In this document: in pieces, positions 34,000 through 42,299 of the stretch
Layout of the letters: each line of letters begins with the position of its first letter
Position numbering within the stretch: the first letter of the stretch is position 1
NCBI RefSeq assembly: GCF_028622115.1
Contig: NZ_CP097263.1
Location: 2,666,001 to 2,730,000 of the forward strand
Length of the DNA: 64,000 nucleotides
Origin: Kutzneria chonburiensis
GTDB lineage: Bacteria > Actinomycetota > Actinomycetes > Mycobacteriales > Pseudonocardiaceae
Direction: 5' to 3'
Notes under the pieces: model-generated
Seen by the model: the letters and a program-made list of their open reading frames with translations, nothing else
What the model was told of the DNA's origin: nothing
Database searches by the model: none
Position numbers and translations under genes: made by a program

Positions 34000-35149
34000 C
34001 GACGGCGCGCTGCCACCGCTGACCGCATGGGCGCAACGGGCCAGACCGGTGTGCCCGGTGCGGCTGCCCAGCGGCATCACCGCGTGGATGCTGACCCGCA
34101 AGGACGACGTGGCCCGGATGCTGGCCGACAACCGGTTCAGCCGGGACCTGGCCGAGCCGGGTTCGCCGCGCATGGTCGGCGAGGACCTCACCTCGGTCGA
34201 CGACGCGATCTTCAACCTGGACCCGCCCCGGCACGGCCGCGTCCGACAGGTGCTCAGCAGCTGGTTCACCCGCGGTGCCGTGCAGCGCCACCGCCCGCTG
34301 ATCGCCCGGCATGCCCGGCGGCTGCTGGACGCCATGGCCGACGGCCCTAACCCGGTGGACCTGATCGAGGCATACACGGCCGCCCTGCCGCTGGACGCGA
34401 TGGGTGAGCTGATGGGCGTGCCGCCGGAGCTGGCCGACGAGTGCCGGCGGGTGTACCCGATGAGCCTGGACCTGTCGTCGACCCCGGACGCGGTGCGGGA
34501 GGAGACCGACGCCGCCAAGCGGTTCATCGCCAAGCTGGTGGCCGCGCGCCGGGCCGACCCGCTGCCCGACACGCCCGTGCACGCGCTGCTGGAGGCCAGC
34601 CGGCTGGGCGTGATCACCGAGGCGGAGATGTTCGGCACGGTGTTCCTGATCTTCGTCACCTCCTTCGACCCGCTGGTCGCGCCGCTGACCACCGGCCCGA
34701 TGATCCTCATGCTGCACCGCAAGCAACTCGACGAGTGCCTGGCCGACTCCTCGTTGTGGCCCAAGGCGGTCGAGGAGGTGCTGCGCTACTTCCACAACGG
34801 CGGCCTGGGTTTTCCGCGTATCGCCCGCGAGGACGTGGACTTCGGCGGCACGGTCATCCGCCGCGGCGACGCGGTGGTGGTGCCGATGCAGGCGGTCACC
34901 TGGGACCCCCGGCACTACCGCAACCCGCAGAAGTTCACCATCCACCGGGCCACCGACGGCTCGGCCACCTTCGGCGCCGGCCCGCACTACTGCCTCGGCT
35001 CGCAGCTGGCCCGGATCGTGTTGCAGGAGGCCATCTCCGCGCTGTTCCAGCGGTTCCCGACGCTGGATCTGGCGGTCAGCCGGCGCGAGCTGCCGTGGGA
35101 CCCCAACCGCATGTTCACCCGTCCCATGCAGCTACCCGTGACCTGGTGA
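33944..35149 (+). CDS. Cytochrome P450 tailoring the cyclodipeptide
   Basis: 401 aa, soluble bacterial type. Heme-binding motif FGAGPHYCLGSQLAR with Cys350 as thiolate ligand, the ExxR pair Glu278/Arg281 in VEEVLRYF, and NLDPPRHGRVRQVL before helix C. The I-helix is odd: where AGxxTT is normal it reads FVTSFDPLVAPL (about 237-248), so the usual acid-alcohol pair for oxygen activation is missing. ATG 33944 has GAGGAGGAA upstream and lies inside the 3' end of the synthase gene. Oxidation or coupling of the diketopiperazine is the likely role, as in other CDPS-P450 loci. Confidence 0.9.
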   Translation: MANTIEPHLPLQYPFPLGDDGALPPLTAWAQRARPVCPVRLPSGITAWMLTRKDDVARMLADNRFSRDLAEPGSPRMVGEDLTSVDDAIFNLDPPRHGRVRQVLSSWFTRGAVQRHRPLIARHARRLLDAMADGPNPVDLIEAYTAALPLDAMGELMGVPPELADECRRVYPMSLDLSSTPDAVREETDAAKRFIAKLVAARRADPLPDTPVHALLEASRLGVITEAEMFGTVFLIFVTSFDPLVAPLTTGPMILMLHRKQLDECLADSSLWPKAVEEVLRYFHNGGLGFPRIAREDVDFGGTVIRRGDAVVVPMQAVTWDPRHYRNPQKFTIHRATDGSATFGAGPHYCLGSQLARIVLQEAISALFQRFPTLDLAVSRRELPWDPNRMFTRPMQLPVTW

Positions 35150-35157
35150 GGAGCGCG

Positions 35158-35889
35158 ATGACCGCCAGCCAGTTCGAGGAGTTGGCCTACCTCTACGAGC
35201 AGAGCTTCGAGGTGTGGCCGTACCGGCGGGACGTGGAGCAGTACTCGGTGATCCAGGCGCTCGGCGACGTGACCGGCCTGGCGGCGCTGGACCTGGGCTG
35301 CGGTTCCGGCGGCTATACCCGCCTGCTGGCCGCACGGGGCGCGAAACCGGTGGTCGGCATGGACGGCGCCGCCGGCATGATCGACTACGCCTGGCGGCGC
35401 GAGGCGGAGGACCCCTGCGGCGCGAGCTTCGTGCGGCACGACGCGGCCGAGCCGATGGGCGGCGCGTTCGACGTGGTGCTGGCCGTGCACCTGCTGCCGT
35501 ACGCGGAGACCTTCGACGCCCTGGTCGCCATGTGCGCCTCGGCGAGGTCGGCGCTGGCCGGCCCGGGAAAGCGATTCGTGACGGTGACCATCAATCCCGG
35601 TTTCGCCCGCGACCCCGGTTACTACCGCCGGTACGGATTCGACTTGATAGCCCCTTCGGCTGAACTTCACGACGGTGATCCGATTCGACTGCACAGCGAG
35701 TTCCGCGGCGGCACGATCGACGTCACCCCGCACTACTGGTCCCGGACCACCCAGGAACGTGCCCTGCTCCAGGCCGGATTCCGGACGGTGACCTGGTGGG
35801 ATCCGGTCTGCTCCCCCACCGCCGATGTAGTCCACTTCAGCGATTATCTGCGCACACCGCCGACCCTCGTTGTCACGGCGACCGCATGA
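35158..35889 (+). CDS. SAM-dependent methyltransferase of the cyclodipeptide locus
   Basis: 243 aa, class I fold. Motif I ALDLGCGSGGYTRLLAARG, then VVGMDGAAGMIDYA (acidic residue for the ribose) and FDVVLAVHLLPYAETFDALV as the later motifs. It starts eight bases after the P450 stop with GGTGAGGAG as ribosome site, so it belongs to the same operon. It probably methylates N or O atoms of the oxidised diketopiperazine; the position is unknown. Confidence 0.85.
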   Translation: MTASQFEELAYLYEQSFEVWPYRRDVEQYSVIQALGDVTGLAALDLGCGSGGYTRLLAARGAKPVVGMDGAAGMIDYAWRREAEDPCGASFVRHDAAEPMGGAFDVVLAVHLLPYAETFDALVAMCASARSALAGPGKRFVTVTINPGFARDPGYYRRYGFDLIAPSAELHDGDPIRLHSEFRGGTIDVTPHYWSRTTQERALLQAGFRTVTWWDPVCSPTADVVHFSDYLRTPPTLVVTATA

Positions 35890-35953
35890 GGCTGTACTAC
35901 TATTCCCGCGGCGAAAAGGGGGCGTCCGCCGAAAGTGCGTTGAACGGGAGGTC

Positions 35954-36772
35954 ATGCTCGTGCACGAATCCGCGTGGATGCCGACGGGGCTCGATCCCGA
36001 GGTGCCCAGCGCCGCCCGGGTGTACGACTACTTCCTCGGCGGCTACCACAACCTGGCCGTCGACCGGGAGTTCGCGCACCGCGCCCAGGAGACGATGCCC
36101 GACCTGCCACAGATCCTGCGCACCTCGCGCCGCTTCCTGCGGCGGGCCGTGCACTACCTGCTGGAGCAGGGCGTCACCCAGTTCCTCGACCTCGGGTCGG
36201 GCATCCCCACCGCCGGCAACGTGCACGAGATCGCCCAGGAGGCCGCGCCGCACACCCGCGTCGTGTACGTGGACCGCGACTCCGTGGCCATGGCGCACTC
36301 GGCGCTGATGCTGGAGCACAACGACAACGCCGCCGCGCTGCGGGCCGACCTGCGCCATCCCCGGGACGTCCTGCGCAGCGACACCGTGCTGACCATGCTC
36401 GACCTGAACGAGCCGGTGGCCGTGCTGATGTCGGCGGTGCTGCACTTCGTCGAGGACGACACCGAGGCGCAGTCCATCGTCGCCGGCTACCGCAACGCGC
36501 TGGCCCCCGGCAGCTACATCGTGATCTCGCAGGGCACCCAGGACTCCGCCGGTGAGCAGGGCGAACAGGTGATCCGGCTGTACGACCAGACCGACAGCCC
36601 GTTCACCGCCCGCAGCCGCGACCGGTTCGAACGGCTGTTCAAGGGACTGGACCTGGTCGAGCCGGGCGTGGTGTACGTGCCGGAGTGGCGGCCGGAGTCG
36701 CCCGAGGACGTGGACGAGCATCCCGAGCGCAGCTGCGCGTACGGGGCCATCGGGCGCAAGCCGCTCTACTGA
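35954..36772 (+). CDS. SAM-dependent methyltransferase, DUF574 (Methyltransf_19) type
   Basis: 272 aa. Family marks: VPSAARVYDYFLGGYHNLAVDRE near the start (broken here into AARVYDYFLGGYHN), QFLDLGSGIPTAGNVHEIAQ as SAM site, RVVYVDRDSVAMAHS, and AVLMSAVLHFVEDDTEA. Actinomycetes carry many of these proteins; their substrates are unknown. ATG 35954 has GGGAGGTC upstream. The 64-base gap to the previous gene is short enough for co-transcription but contains an A/T-rich stretch (TACTACTATTCC), so it may have its own promoter. Membership of the diketopiperazine operon is uncertain. Confidence 0.8.
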   Translation: MLVHESAWMPTGLDPEVPSAARVYDYFLGGYHNLAVDREFAHRAQETMPDLPQILRTSRRFLRRAVHYLLEQGVTQFLDLGSGIPTAGNVHEIAQEAAPHTRVVYVDRDSVAMAHSALMLEHNDNAAALRADLRHPRDVLRSDTVLTMLDLNEPVAVLMSAVLHFVEDDTEAQSIVAGYRNALAPGSYIVISQGTQDSAGEQGEQVIRLYDQTDSPFTARSRDRFERLFKGLDLVEPGVVYVPEWRPESPEDVDEHPERSCAYGAIGRKPLY

Positions 36773-36792
36773 TCAAGCCGTAGCATCTGTCC

Positions 36793-37611
36793 ATGGTGAC
36801 CCGCGAGAACCAACTGGGTGAGTTCCTGCGTGCCAGCCGGGCGCGGCTGGAGCCGGGCCAGGCCGGTCTGCCCGACGACCTCACCACGCGTCGGGTGGCC
36901 GGGCTGCGGCGCGAGGAGGTCGCGGTGCTGTCCGGGGTCAGCGCGGACTACTACACCCGGCTGGAGCAAGGGCGGGAACGCAATCCGTCGTCGCAGGTCG
37001 TCGGCGCGCTGGCCCGGGCGCTGCGGCTGGGCCCCGACGCCCGTGATCACCTGCTCCGGCTGGCCGGGCTGCATCCCGGGGTGCTGGAGGTGCCGCCGCT
37101 CCAGGTCGATCCGTCGCTGCTTCAGCTGCTGGACGCCTTCCCGCGGGCCGCCGCGTACGTGCTCGGACCGGCCTTCGATGTGTTGGCGGCCAACCGGATC
37201 GCCACCGCGCTGCTGTCGCCCTTCGGCAAGGAGCGCAACATGCCGCGGATCCTGTTCACGCATCCGGCCGCCCGTGTCGTGTTCGTCGAGTGGTCTCTGG
37301 TGGCCGGCGCCACCGTGCGCGCCCTTCGTCTGAACGCCGGGCTTTTCCCTTCTGATCCGGGGATTTCCGCCGTGGTCGCCGAGTTGACGGCCGCGTCGGC
37401 CGAGTTCCGTGCGCTGTGGGAGGACCAGACGGTCGGCGGGCTCATGCGGGCGTACAAGGTGTTCGTGCATCCGCGGGTGGGGCGAGTGGAGCTCACGTAC
37501 CAGACCTTCGACGTCAAGGACACGCCCGGGCAGCAGCTGCTCGTCGGCACCGCCGAGAGCCTGGCCAGCCAGGACGCCATCGACCAACTGGCCTCGTTGG
37601 CCACGGCGTAA
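36793..37611 (+). CDS. XRE family regulator with MmyB-like ligand domain
   Basis: 272 aa. Residues about 8-85 form the helix-turn-helix with the signature RRVAGLRREEVAVLSGVSAD and YYTRLEQGRERNPSSQVVGA. The rest is the MmyB-like ligand-binding domain (AFDVLAANRIATALL, FRALWEDQTVGGLM, VGRVELTYQTFDVKDTPGQQ), which binds fatty-acid-like ligands in the one known structure. TAGCAT at 36781-36786 ends six bases before the ATG, so the message is likely leaderless. It directly follows the DUF574-type gene; control of the diketopiperazine operon is possible but not shown. Confidence 0.86.
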   Translation: MVTRENQLGEFLRASRARLEPGQAGLPDDLTTRRVAGLRREEVAVLSGVSADYYTRLEQGRERNPSSQVVGALARALRLGPDARDHLLRLAGLHPGVLEVPPLQVDPSLLQLLDAFPRAAAYVLGPAFDVLAANRIATALLSPFGKERNMPRILFTHPAARVVFVEWSLVAGATVRALRLNAGLFPSDPGISAVVAELTAASAEFRALWEDQTVGGLMRAYKVFVHPRVGRVELTYQTFDVKDTPGQQLLVGTAESLASQDAIDQLASLATA

Positions 37612-37681
37612 GGGCAGTCACCCCCGACGAAAGTGACGGAACGCGCCGGCCGCGGTTGACAACCCCCGACGCCCCACCCAC

Positions 37682-37707
37682 GATAACTGACTGATCAGCC
37701 AGTTATC
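37682..37707. promoter_or_regulatory. TetR operator ahead of the acyl-CoA operon
   Basis: GATAACTG (37682-37689) and CAGTTATC (37700-37707) flank a nearly symmetric core CTGATCAG. The whole 26 bases are palindromic at 24 positions. The right half and core recur before the TetR gene at 40873-40893. Confidence 0.75.
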
Positions 37708-37726
37708 TCACCTTTCTGGGGCGACG

Positions 37727-39724
37727 ATGCAGCTGGGCGTGTTCCGCGACCCCGCGTCGGTGGCGGTGGTCGGCGCGTCGGAGAACCGGTCCAAGTGGGG
37801 CTACTGGCTGGCCTCGGGGGCGTTGGCCGGGGCTCATCGACGCCGGGTCGAGCTGGTCAACCGGCGCGGTGGCGTCGTCTGCGGACGACGATGCGCCCCC
37901 GGTCTGTCCGATGTGGACGAAGCGCCGGAGCTGGTGGCGTTGCGCGTGCCGGCGGCACAGGTGCCGGCCGTCGTGTCCGAGGGTCTTTCGCTTGGTGTCA
38001 AAGGATTCCTCGGCATCACGGCCGGCGTGCCGGAGGAACCGGCGTTGGCCGCGAAGATCCGTGCCGGCGGCGCGCGGTTGGTCGGGGCCAACAGCCTTGG
38101 CATCGTCGACACGGCCACGGACCTGCGGCTGGCCTGGGGCAGTTTCACGCCGGGCCCGCTGGCGATCGTGTCGCAGAGCGGCCAGGTCGGCTCGGAACTC
38201 GCGCTGCTCGGCGCCCGGCACGGCCTGGGCATCTCCCGCTTCGTCTCGCTGGGTAACGCCAGTGACGTTACGGCGACCGAGCTGCTGGCCGATCTGGCCG
38301 ACCACCCGTCGACCAAGGTCATCGCGGTCTACCTGGAGAACTTCGCCAACGGCCCGGCACTGCTGGATGCGTTGCGAGGATTGGGAAAGCCGACGCTGCT
38401 GCTGACCGTCGGCGGCAGTGCGGCCAGCACCCGGCTGGCCCGCACCCACACCGGCTCGCTGACCTCGCCGCTGGAAGTCGTGGACGCCGCGTGCCGGGCT
38501 GCCGGGGTCGCCCGGGTCAGCACGCCGGCCGAGCTCATCGACGTGGCCAGGGCGGTCCTGGCGACGAGCCCGCCACGCGGCGGCCGGGTGGCGATCATCG
38601 GCGACAGCGGCGGGCAGTGCGGCATCGCGGCCGACGTCGCGCACACGCATGGGCTGCTGGTACCGCACTTCACCCAGGACATCGGCGTGACGCTGGAGGC
38701 CCGGCACAATCCGGTCGACCTGGCCGGCGCGGGCGAGCAGGACCTGGCCAACTACGCCGAGATCACCGAGGCCGTGCTCCGGTCAGACGACGTGGACGCG
38801 GCCGTGCTCACCGGCTACTTCGGCCGCTACGGCCTCGACATCCCGGCCATCGCCGAGCGTGAAGTCGCTGTGGCGCAACGTATCGGACAGCTCGCCGGCC
38901 GGGGCAAGCCGGTGCTGGTGCACTCGATGGGCCCGGACAGCCCCGCCGCCGACGCGCTGTGGGCTGCCGGCGTGCCCACGTACGACCGCATCGAGCCGGC
39001 GCTCCAGGCGCTGCGGGGCATCGCCGCCCTCGGCCGGCCGGCCGAACCGCCGCTGCCCCACCAGACCCGACCGATCGGCGTACTGCCCGACGGCTACTGG
39101 GAGACCCGGCAGGTGCTCTTCGACGTGGCCTTCCCACGTGGCCTGGTGGTCCGCCGGCGCGAGGACCTCGACCAGGCCCGGAAGCTGACCGCCCCGTACG
39201 TGCTCAAGGCCGGTTGGCTGGCCCACAAGAGCGACGCCGGCGGCGTCCGAACCGGACTGTCCACGGCGGACGAGCTGCTGGACGCCTTCGACAAGATGTC
39301 GGCCCGGCTCGGGCCGGGCGAGTACGTCGTCGAGGAGCAGGACACCCGGCCCAACACGGTGGAGATCCTGGTCGGCGCCCGCCGCGACCCCGATTTCGGG
39401 CCGCTGATCGTGGTCGGGGCCGGCGGCACCGAGACCGAGCTGCACCACGACGTCGCCATCGAGCTGGCCCCCGTTTCCCACGCGACGGCACGGGAAATGC
39501 TCGACCGGCTGCGCTGTGCCATGCTGCTGCACGGCTGGCGCGGCCGGCCGCCGGTCGACATCGACGGGCTCGCCGCGCTGGTGCACCGGGTGTCGCTGCT
39601 GGTCGCGGCCTCACCGCTGGTCGGCGAGCTGGAGCTGAACCCCGTCCGCGTCGGGCCGGACGGGCCGCTGGCGGTCGACGCCCTGATCATCCCTGTTTCG
39701 CGTCAGGAGGCACGGAGAGCATGA
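37727..39724 (+). CDS. Acyl-CoA synthetase, NDP-forming type
   Basis: 665 aa. Fused alpha and beta parts of the ADP-forming acetyl/acyl-CoA synthetase family: a CoA-binding Rossmann domain (SVAVVGASENRSKWG), two succinyl-CoA-ligase-like domains (AIVSQSGQVGSELALLG; THTGSLTSPLEVV) and a C-terminal ATP-grasp half (LKAGWLAHKSDAGGVRTGL, GGTETELHHDVAIELAP). The phospho-His loop expected in domain 2 is not obvious. It activates a carboxylic acid to its CoA thioester, or works in the reverse, in the cytoplasm. It overlaps the acyl-CoA dehydrogenase start by four bases (ATGA), so both act on one pathway. Confidence 0.85.
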   Translation: MQLGVFRDPASVAVVGASENRSKWGYWLASGALAGAHRRRVELVNRRGGVVCGRRCAPGLSDVDEAPELVALRVPAAQVPAVVSEGLSLGVKGFLGITAGVPEEPALAAKIRAGGARLVGANSLGIVDTATDLRLAWGSFTPGPLAIVSQSGQVGSELALLGARHGLGISRFVSLGNASDVTATELLADLADHPSTKVIAVYLENFANGPALLDALRGLGKPTLLLTVGGSAASTRLARTHTGSLTSPLEVVDAACRAAGVARVSTPAELIDVARAVLATSPPRGGRVAIIGDSGGQCGIAADVAHTHGLLVPHFTQDIGVTLEARHNPVDLAGAGEQDLANYAEITEAVLRSDDVDAAVLTGYFGRYGLDIPAIAEREVAVAQRIGQLAGRGKPVLVHSMGPDSPAADALWAAGVPTYDRIEPALQALRGIAALGRPAEPPLPHQTRPIGVLPDGYWETRQVLFDVAFPRGLVVRRREDLDQARKLTAPYVLKAGWLAHKSDAGGVRTGLSTADELLDAFDKMSARLGPGEYVVEEQDTRPNTVEILVGARRDPDFGPLIVVGAGGTETELHHDVAIELAPVSHATAREMLDRLRCAMLLHGWRGRPPVDIDGLAALVHRVSLLVAASPLVGELELNPVRVGPDGPLAVDALIIPVSRQEARRA

Positions 39725-40875
39725 CGATCCACTTCCCGGCCTGGCCGCTCACCGACGAGCAGCGCCAGATCGTCCAGCTGTGCCGGGACTTCGCCGTCAA
39801 GGAGATCCGGCCGCGGGCCCGGGAGGTGGACGAGGCCGACGTGGTCACCCCGGTCGACCTGTTCCAGCGGGCCGGCGAGGTCGGCATCACCACCTTCATG
39901 CTGCCCGAGGAGTACGGCGGCGGCGGCTTCACCGACGTGTTCACCCAGTGCCTCGTGCAGGAGGAGCTGTGCTGGGGTGATCCCGGCATCGGCAACCTGT
40001 TGTGCTCCAACGGCTTCTACGCCGACCCGATCCTGGAGCTGGGCACCGTGGAGCAACGCAAGCAGTGGCTCACGCCGCTGACCGGCCCCGATGCCCCGAT
40101 GACGGCGCTGGCCACCACCGAGCCGAACGCCGGCTCGGACGCGGCGTCGATGATCACCACCGCGCGGCGGGTCGAGGGCGGCTACGAGCTGACCGGCCAG
40201 AAGACGTGGATCTCCAATGCCGGCGCGGCCACGTACTACGTGGTGTTCGCCAAGACCGACCGCAGCAAGCGGTCGGCCGGCGTGACCGCGTTCCTGCTGA
40301 CCCGGGACGCGCCCGGGCTGCGCTTCGGCGAGCCGATGCGGAAGATGGGCCAGCGGGCCATCGTGTGCCGGGAAGTGTTCTTCGACAACGTCTTCGTGCC
40401 GGCGCACGACCGGCTCGGCGACGAGGGCCGCGGCTTCCACGGCCTGATGGGCACCTTCGACATCTCCCGCGTCGTGCTCGGCGCCGCCGCCGTCGGGGCG
40501 GCGCGGGCGGCGTACGAGTTCGCTTTGGACTATGCCCGCAACCGCAGGCAGTTCGGCGTGCCGATCATCGAGCACCAGGCCGTCGCCTTCCGGCTGGCCG
40601 ACATGGCCACCCGCATCGAGTCCGCCCGGCTGTTGGTGCACCACGCCGCCCGGCAGATCGACGCCGGCCAGCCCGTCACCGGCTTGGCCGCGATGGCCAA
40701 GCTGACCGCGTCCGAGGCCGCCATGTTCGTCACGTGGGCCGCCGTGCAGACCTTGGGCGGGTGGGGCTATTCGCGGGAGTTCCCGGTCGAGCAGTGGCTG
40801 CGGGACGTGAAGCTGGAGGAGATCGAGGAGGGCACCTCGGACATCATGCGGCTGGTGATCTCCCGTCATCTCTGA
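39721..40875 (+). CDS. Acyl-CoA dehydrogenase
   Basis: 384 aa. FAD enzyme that makes the alpha-beta double bond in an acyl-CoA. Visible marks: FMLPEEYGGGGFTDVF, ALATTEPNAGSDAASM, GQKTWISNAGAATYYVVFAK, RNRRQFGVPIIEHQAVAFRL, TLGGWGYSREFPVEQWLRD and the base Glu in EEGTSDIMRLVIS. Acyl chain preference cannot be judged. Coupled to the synthetase upstream; the operon is bounded by two copies of the TetR operator, and the stop codon lies in the second copy. Confidence 0.92.
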   Translation: MTIHFPAWPLTDEQRQIVQLCRDFAVKEIRPRAREVDEADVVTPVDLFQRAGEVGITTFMLPEEYGGGGFTDVFTQCLVQEELCWGDPGIGNLLCSNGFYADPILELGTVEQRKQWLTPLTGPDAPMTALATTEPNAGSDAASMITTARRVEGGYELTGQKTWISNAGAATYYVVFAKTDRSKRSAGVTAFLLTRDAPGLRFGEPMRKMGQRAIVCREVFFDNVFVPAHDRLGDEGRGFHGLMGTFDISRVVLGAAAVGAARAAYEFALDYARNRRQFGVPIIEHQAVAFRLADMATRIESARLLVHHAARQIDAGQPVTGLAAMAKLTASEAAMFVTWAAVQTLGGWGYSREFPVEQWLRDVKLEEIEEGTSDIMRLVISRHL

Positions 40876-40898
40876 CTGACGGGCCAGTTATCTATACT
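40873..40898 (+). promoter_or_regulatory. TetR operator and -10 box of the tetR gene
   Basis: From 40873 to 40893 the sequence matches 37688-37708 at 18 of 21 positions (TGACTGA-NNN-GCCAGTTATCT). TATACT at 40893-40898 is a good -10 box that overlaps its end, so binding would repress the tetR gene as well. No convincing -35 box was found. Confidence 0.68.
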
Positions 40899-40927
40899 CG
40901 CGGTCACACCCATCGGGAGGAGTGACC

Positions 40928-41520
40928 GTGCCGCGTCCGAGCGTCTCGGCCGAGCGCCGGGCTCAGATCCTGGCCGCCACCTGCGCCGAGATCGCTTCCT
41001 CCGGCGTCCAGGACCTGCGGCTCACCGACGTCGCGACGCGAGCCGGCGTCAGTTCCGGCACCGTCCACTACTACTTCGACAGCAAGCAGGCCCTGCTCCA
41101 CGCCGCCTTCGAGCACAACCACCAGCAGTCCCTGGACCGTCGCGCCGCCATCCTCGCCGCCGGCGGCACCCACTGGAGCTGCTCACCCGGCTCGTCGACT
41201 CGTACGCGCCCCTCGATCCCGACAGCGTTTCGGCTTGGCGGGTGTGGATCGAGCTGTGGGTCCATGGGCTGCGTGAGCCCGAACTCCAGGAGCTCAACGA
41301 GACCATCTACGGCGAGTGGCGGCGCACCGTCGTCGGGCTGCTGCGCGACGCCCAGGACCAGGGGCTGATCGTTGACGGGGATCCCGTGCAGATGGCCAAC
41401 ACCGTGGTCGGCATGATCGACGGGCTGGCCATCCAGGTGCTTCTCGGTTCGCACAACATGACCGTGGACCGGATGCGCCTGACATGCCGGGCGTATCTCG
41501 AGGGCCTGGCTAGTACCTAG
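40928..41520 (+). pseudogene. TetR family regulator, frameshifted as sequenced
   Basis: From GTG 40928 (GGGAGGAG seven bases upstream) the first frame gives a full TetR DNA-binding domain: ERRAQILAATCAEIASSGVQ, LRLTDVATRAGVSSGTVHYY. It goes wrong after ILAAGGTH. One extra C in the run at 41169-41171 turns this into GGTPLELLTRLVDSYAPLDP and the second frame continues WIELWVHGLREPELQEL to TAG 41518-41520. The joined protein is about 197 aa with a BetI-like ligand domain. It is downstream of the acyl-CoA operon and carries the shared operator, so it should be its repressor, probably with an acyl-CoA as ligand. Confidence 0.8.
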
Positions 41521-42238
41521 CGGCATAGTGCGTGGGCGTCTCGCCGAACATCTTGGTGAAGTCCCGCACGAAATGGGCCTGGTCGGCGTAGCCGAGCTCG
41601 GCGGCCAAGCGGGCCCAGTCGATGGCAGCGCCGGCGGCGAGGCGTTCGGTGACCTCGTGCAGGCGGTAGCGGCGGATGACCCACTTGGGGTTGATGCCGA
41701 CGTACTCGGCGAACAGGCGCTGCACCTGCCGGACGGGACGGCCGAGCTGGTCGACGCGGCTGATCTCGGGGGAAGTGGCGATGGTGGTGACGAGGTCGGC
41801 GGCCTCCGCGGCCTTGGGATCGGGGAACGGCTGCTGGCGGCGGAGCATCGACTCGACGGCGTCGATGGTCGGCACAGTCGGGATTCCGGAGAAAATCTCC
41901 GAAGCGGGCAGCTGGCGGTCGGTGATGGAGGCGACGGAACGGCCCAGGAAAGGCCGGAAGCCGCCGGGGCGGAAAGCCACGCCGAAAACGGTGCGGTCGC
42001 CGTCCAGAACACGGACGCCGGCCTTGCTGCCGACGCCGGTGACGACGGCCGTGCCGTCGTCGGCGATGGTCAGGTTGACCCGCGGATAGGGGACGATCTT
42101 CTGACGGTACGGCTCGGCATAGGACCAGCTGACGATCCAGTAGTGGTCGACGAAAGCAGCGAGATCCGGGGAAGGCGGCGGAAAGTCGTGCTGCTGGAAC
42201 CGACGCCACGCCCCGCGCAGCTCCCGCTCGTCCCGCAC
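41510..42238 (-). CDS. AraC family regulator with DUF6597-type N-terminal domain
   Basis: 242 aa. The N-terminal domain starts with a pattern common in this group (PPSPDLAAFVDHYWIVSW, PYPRVNLTIADDG, VFGVAFRPGGFRPFL). The DNA-binding domain has RPVRQVQRLFAEYVGINPKW and WARLAAELGYADQAHFVRDF, ending FGETPTHYAARY. GTG 42238 is used. It is divergent from the TIGR03086-type gene, 61 bases away, which is its likely target. Confidence 0.83.
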   Translation of the reverse strand: MRDERELRGAWRRFQQHDFPPPSPDLAAFVDHYWIVSWSYAEPYRQKIVPYPRVNLTIADDGTAVVTGVGSKAGVRVLDGDRTVFGVAFRPGGFRPFLGRSVASITDRQLPASEIFSGIPTVPTIDAVESMLRRQQPFPDPKAAEAADLVTTIATSPEISRVDQLGRPVRQVQRLFAEYVGINPKWVIRRYRLHEVTERLAAGAAIDWARLAAELGYADQAHFVRDFTKMFGETPTHYAARY

Positions 42239-42299
42239 CGGCCCGATGCTAGTCGCGTTTGTTCAATACAGCCGGACCGCCACCGGATTGACTGCACGC

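Noticed and set aside
35954-36772. DUF574-type methyltransferase as a sure member of the diketopiperazine operon
   Set aside because: These genes are abundant and scattered in actinomycetes, and a 64-base A/T-rich gap precedes it; membership is left open.
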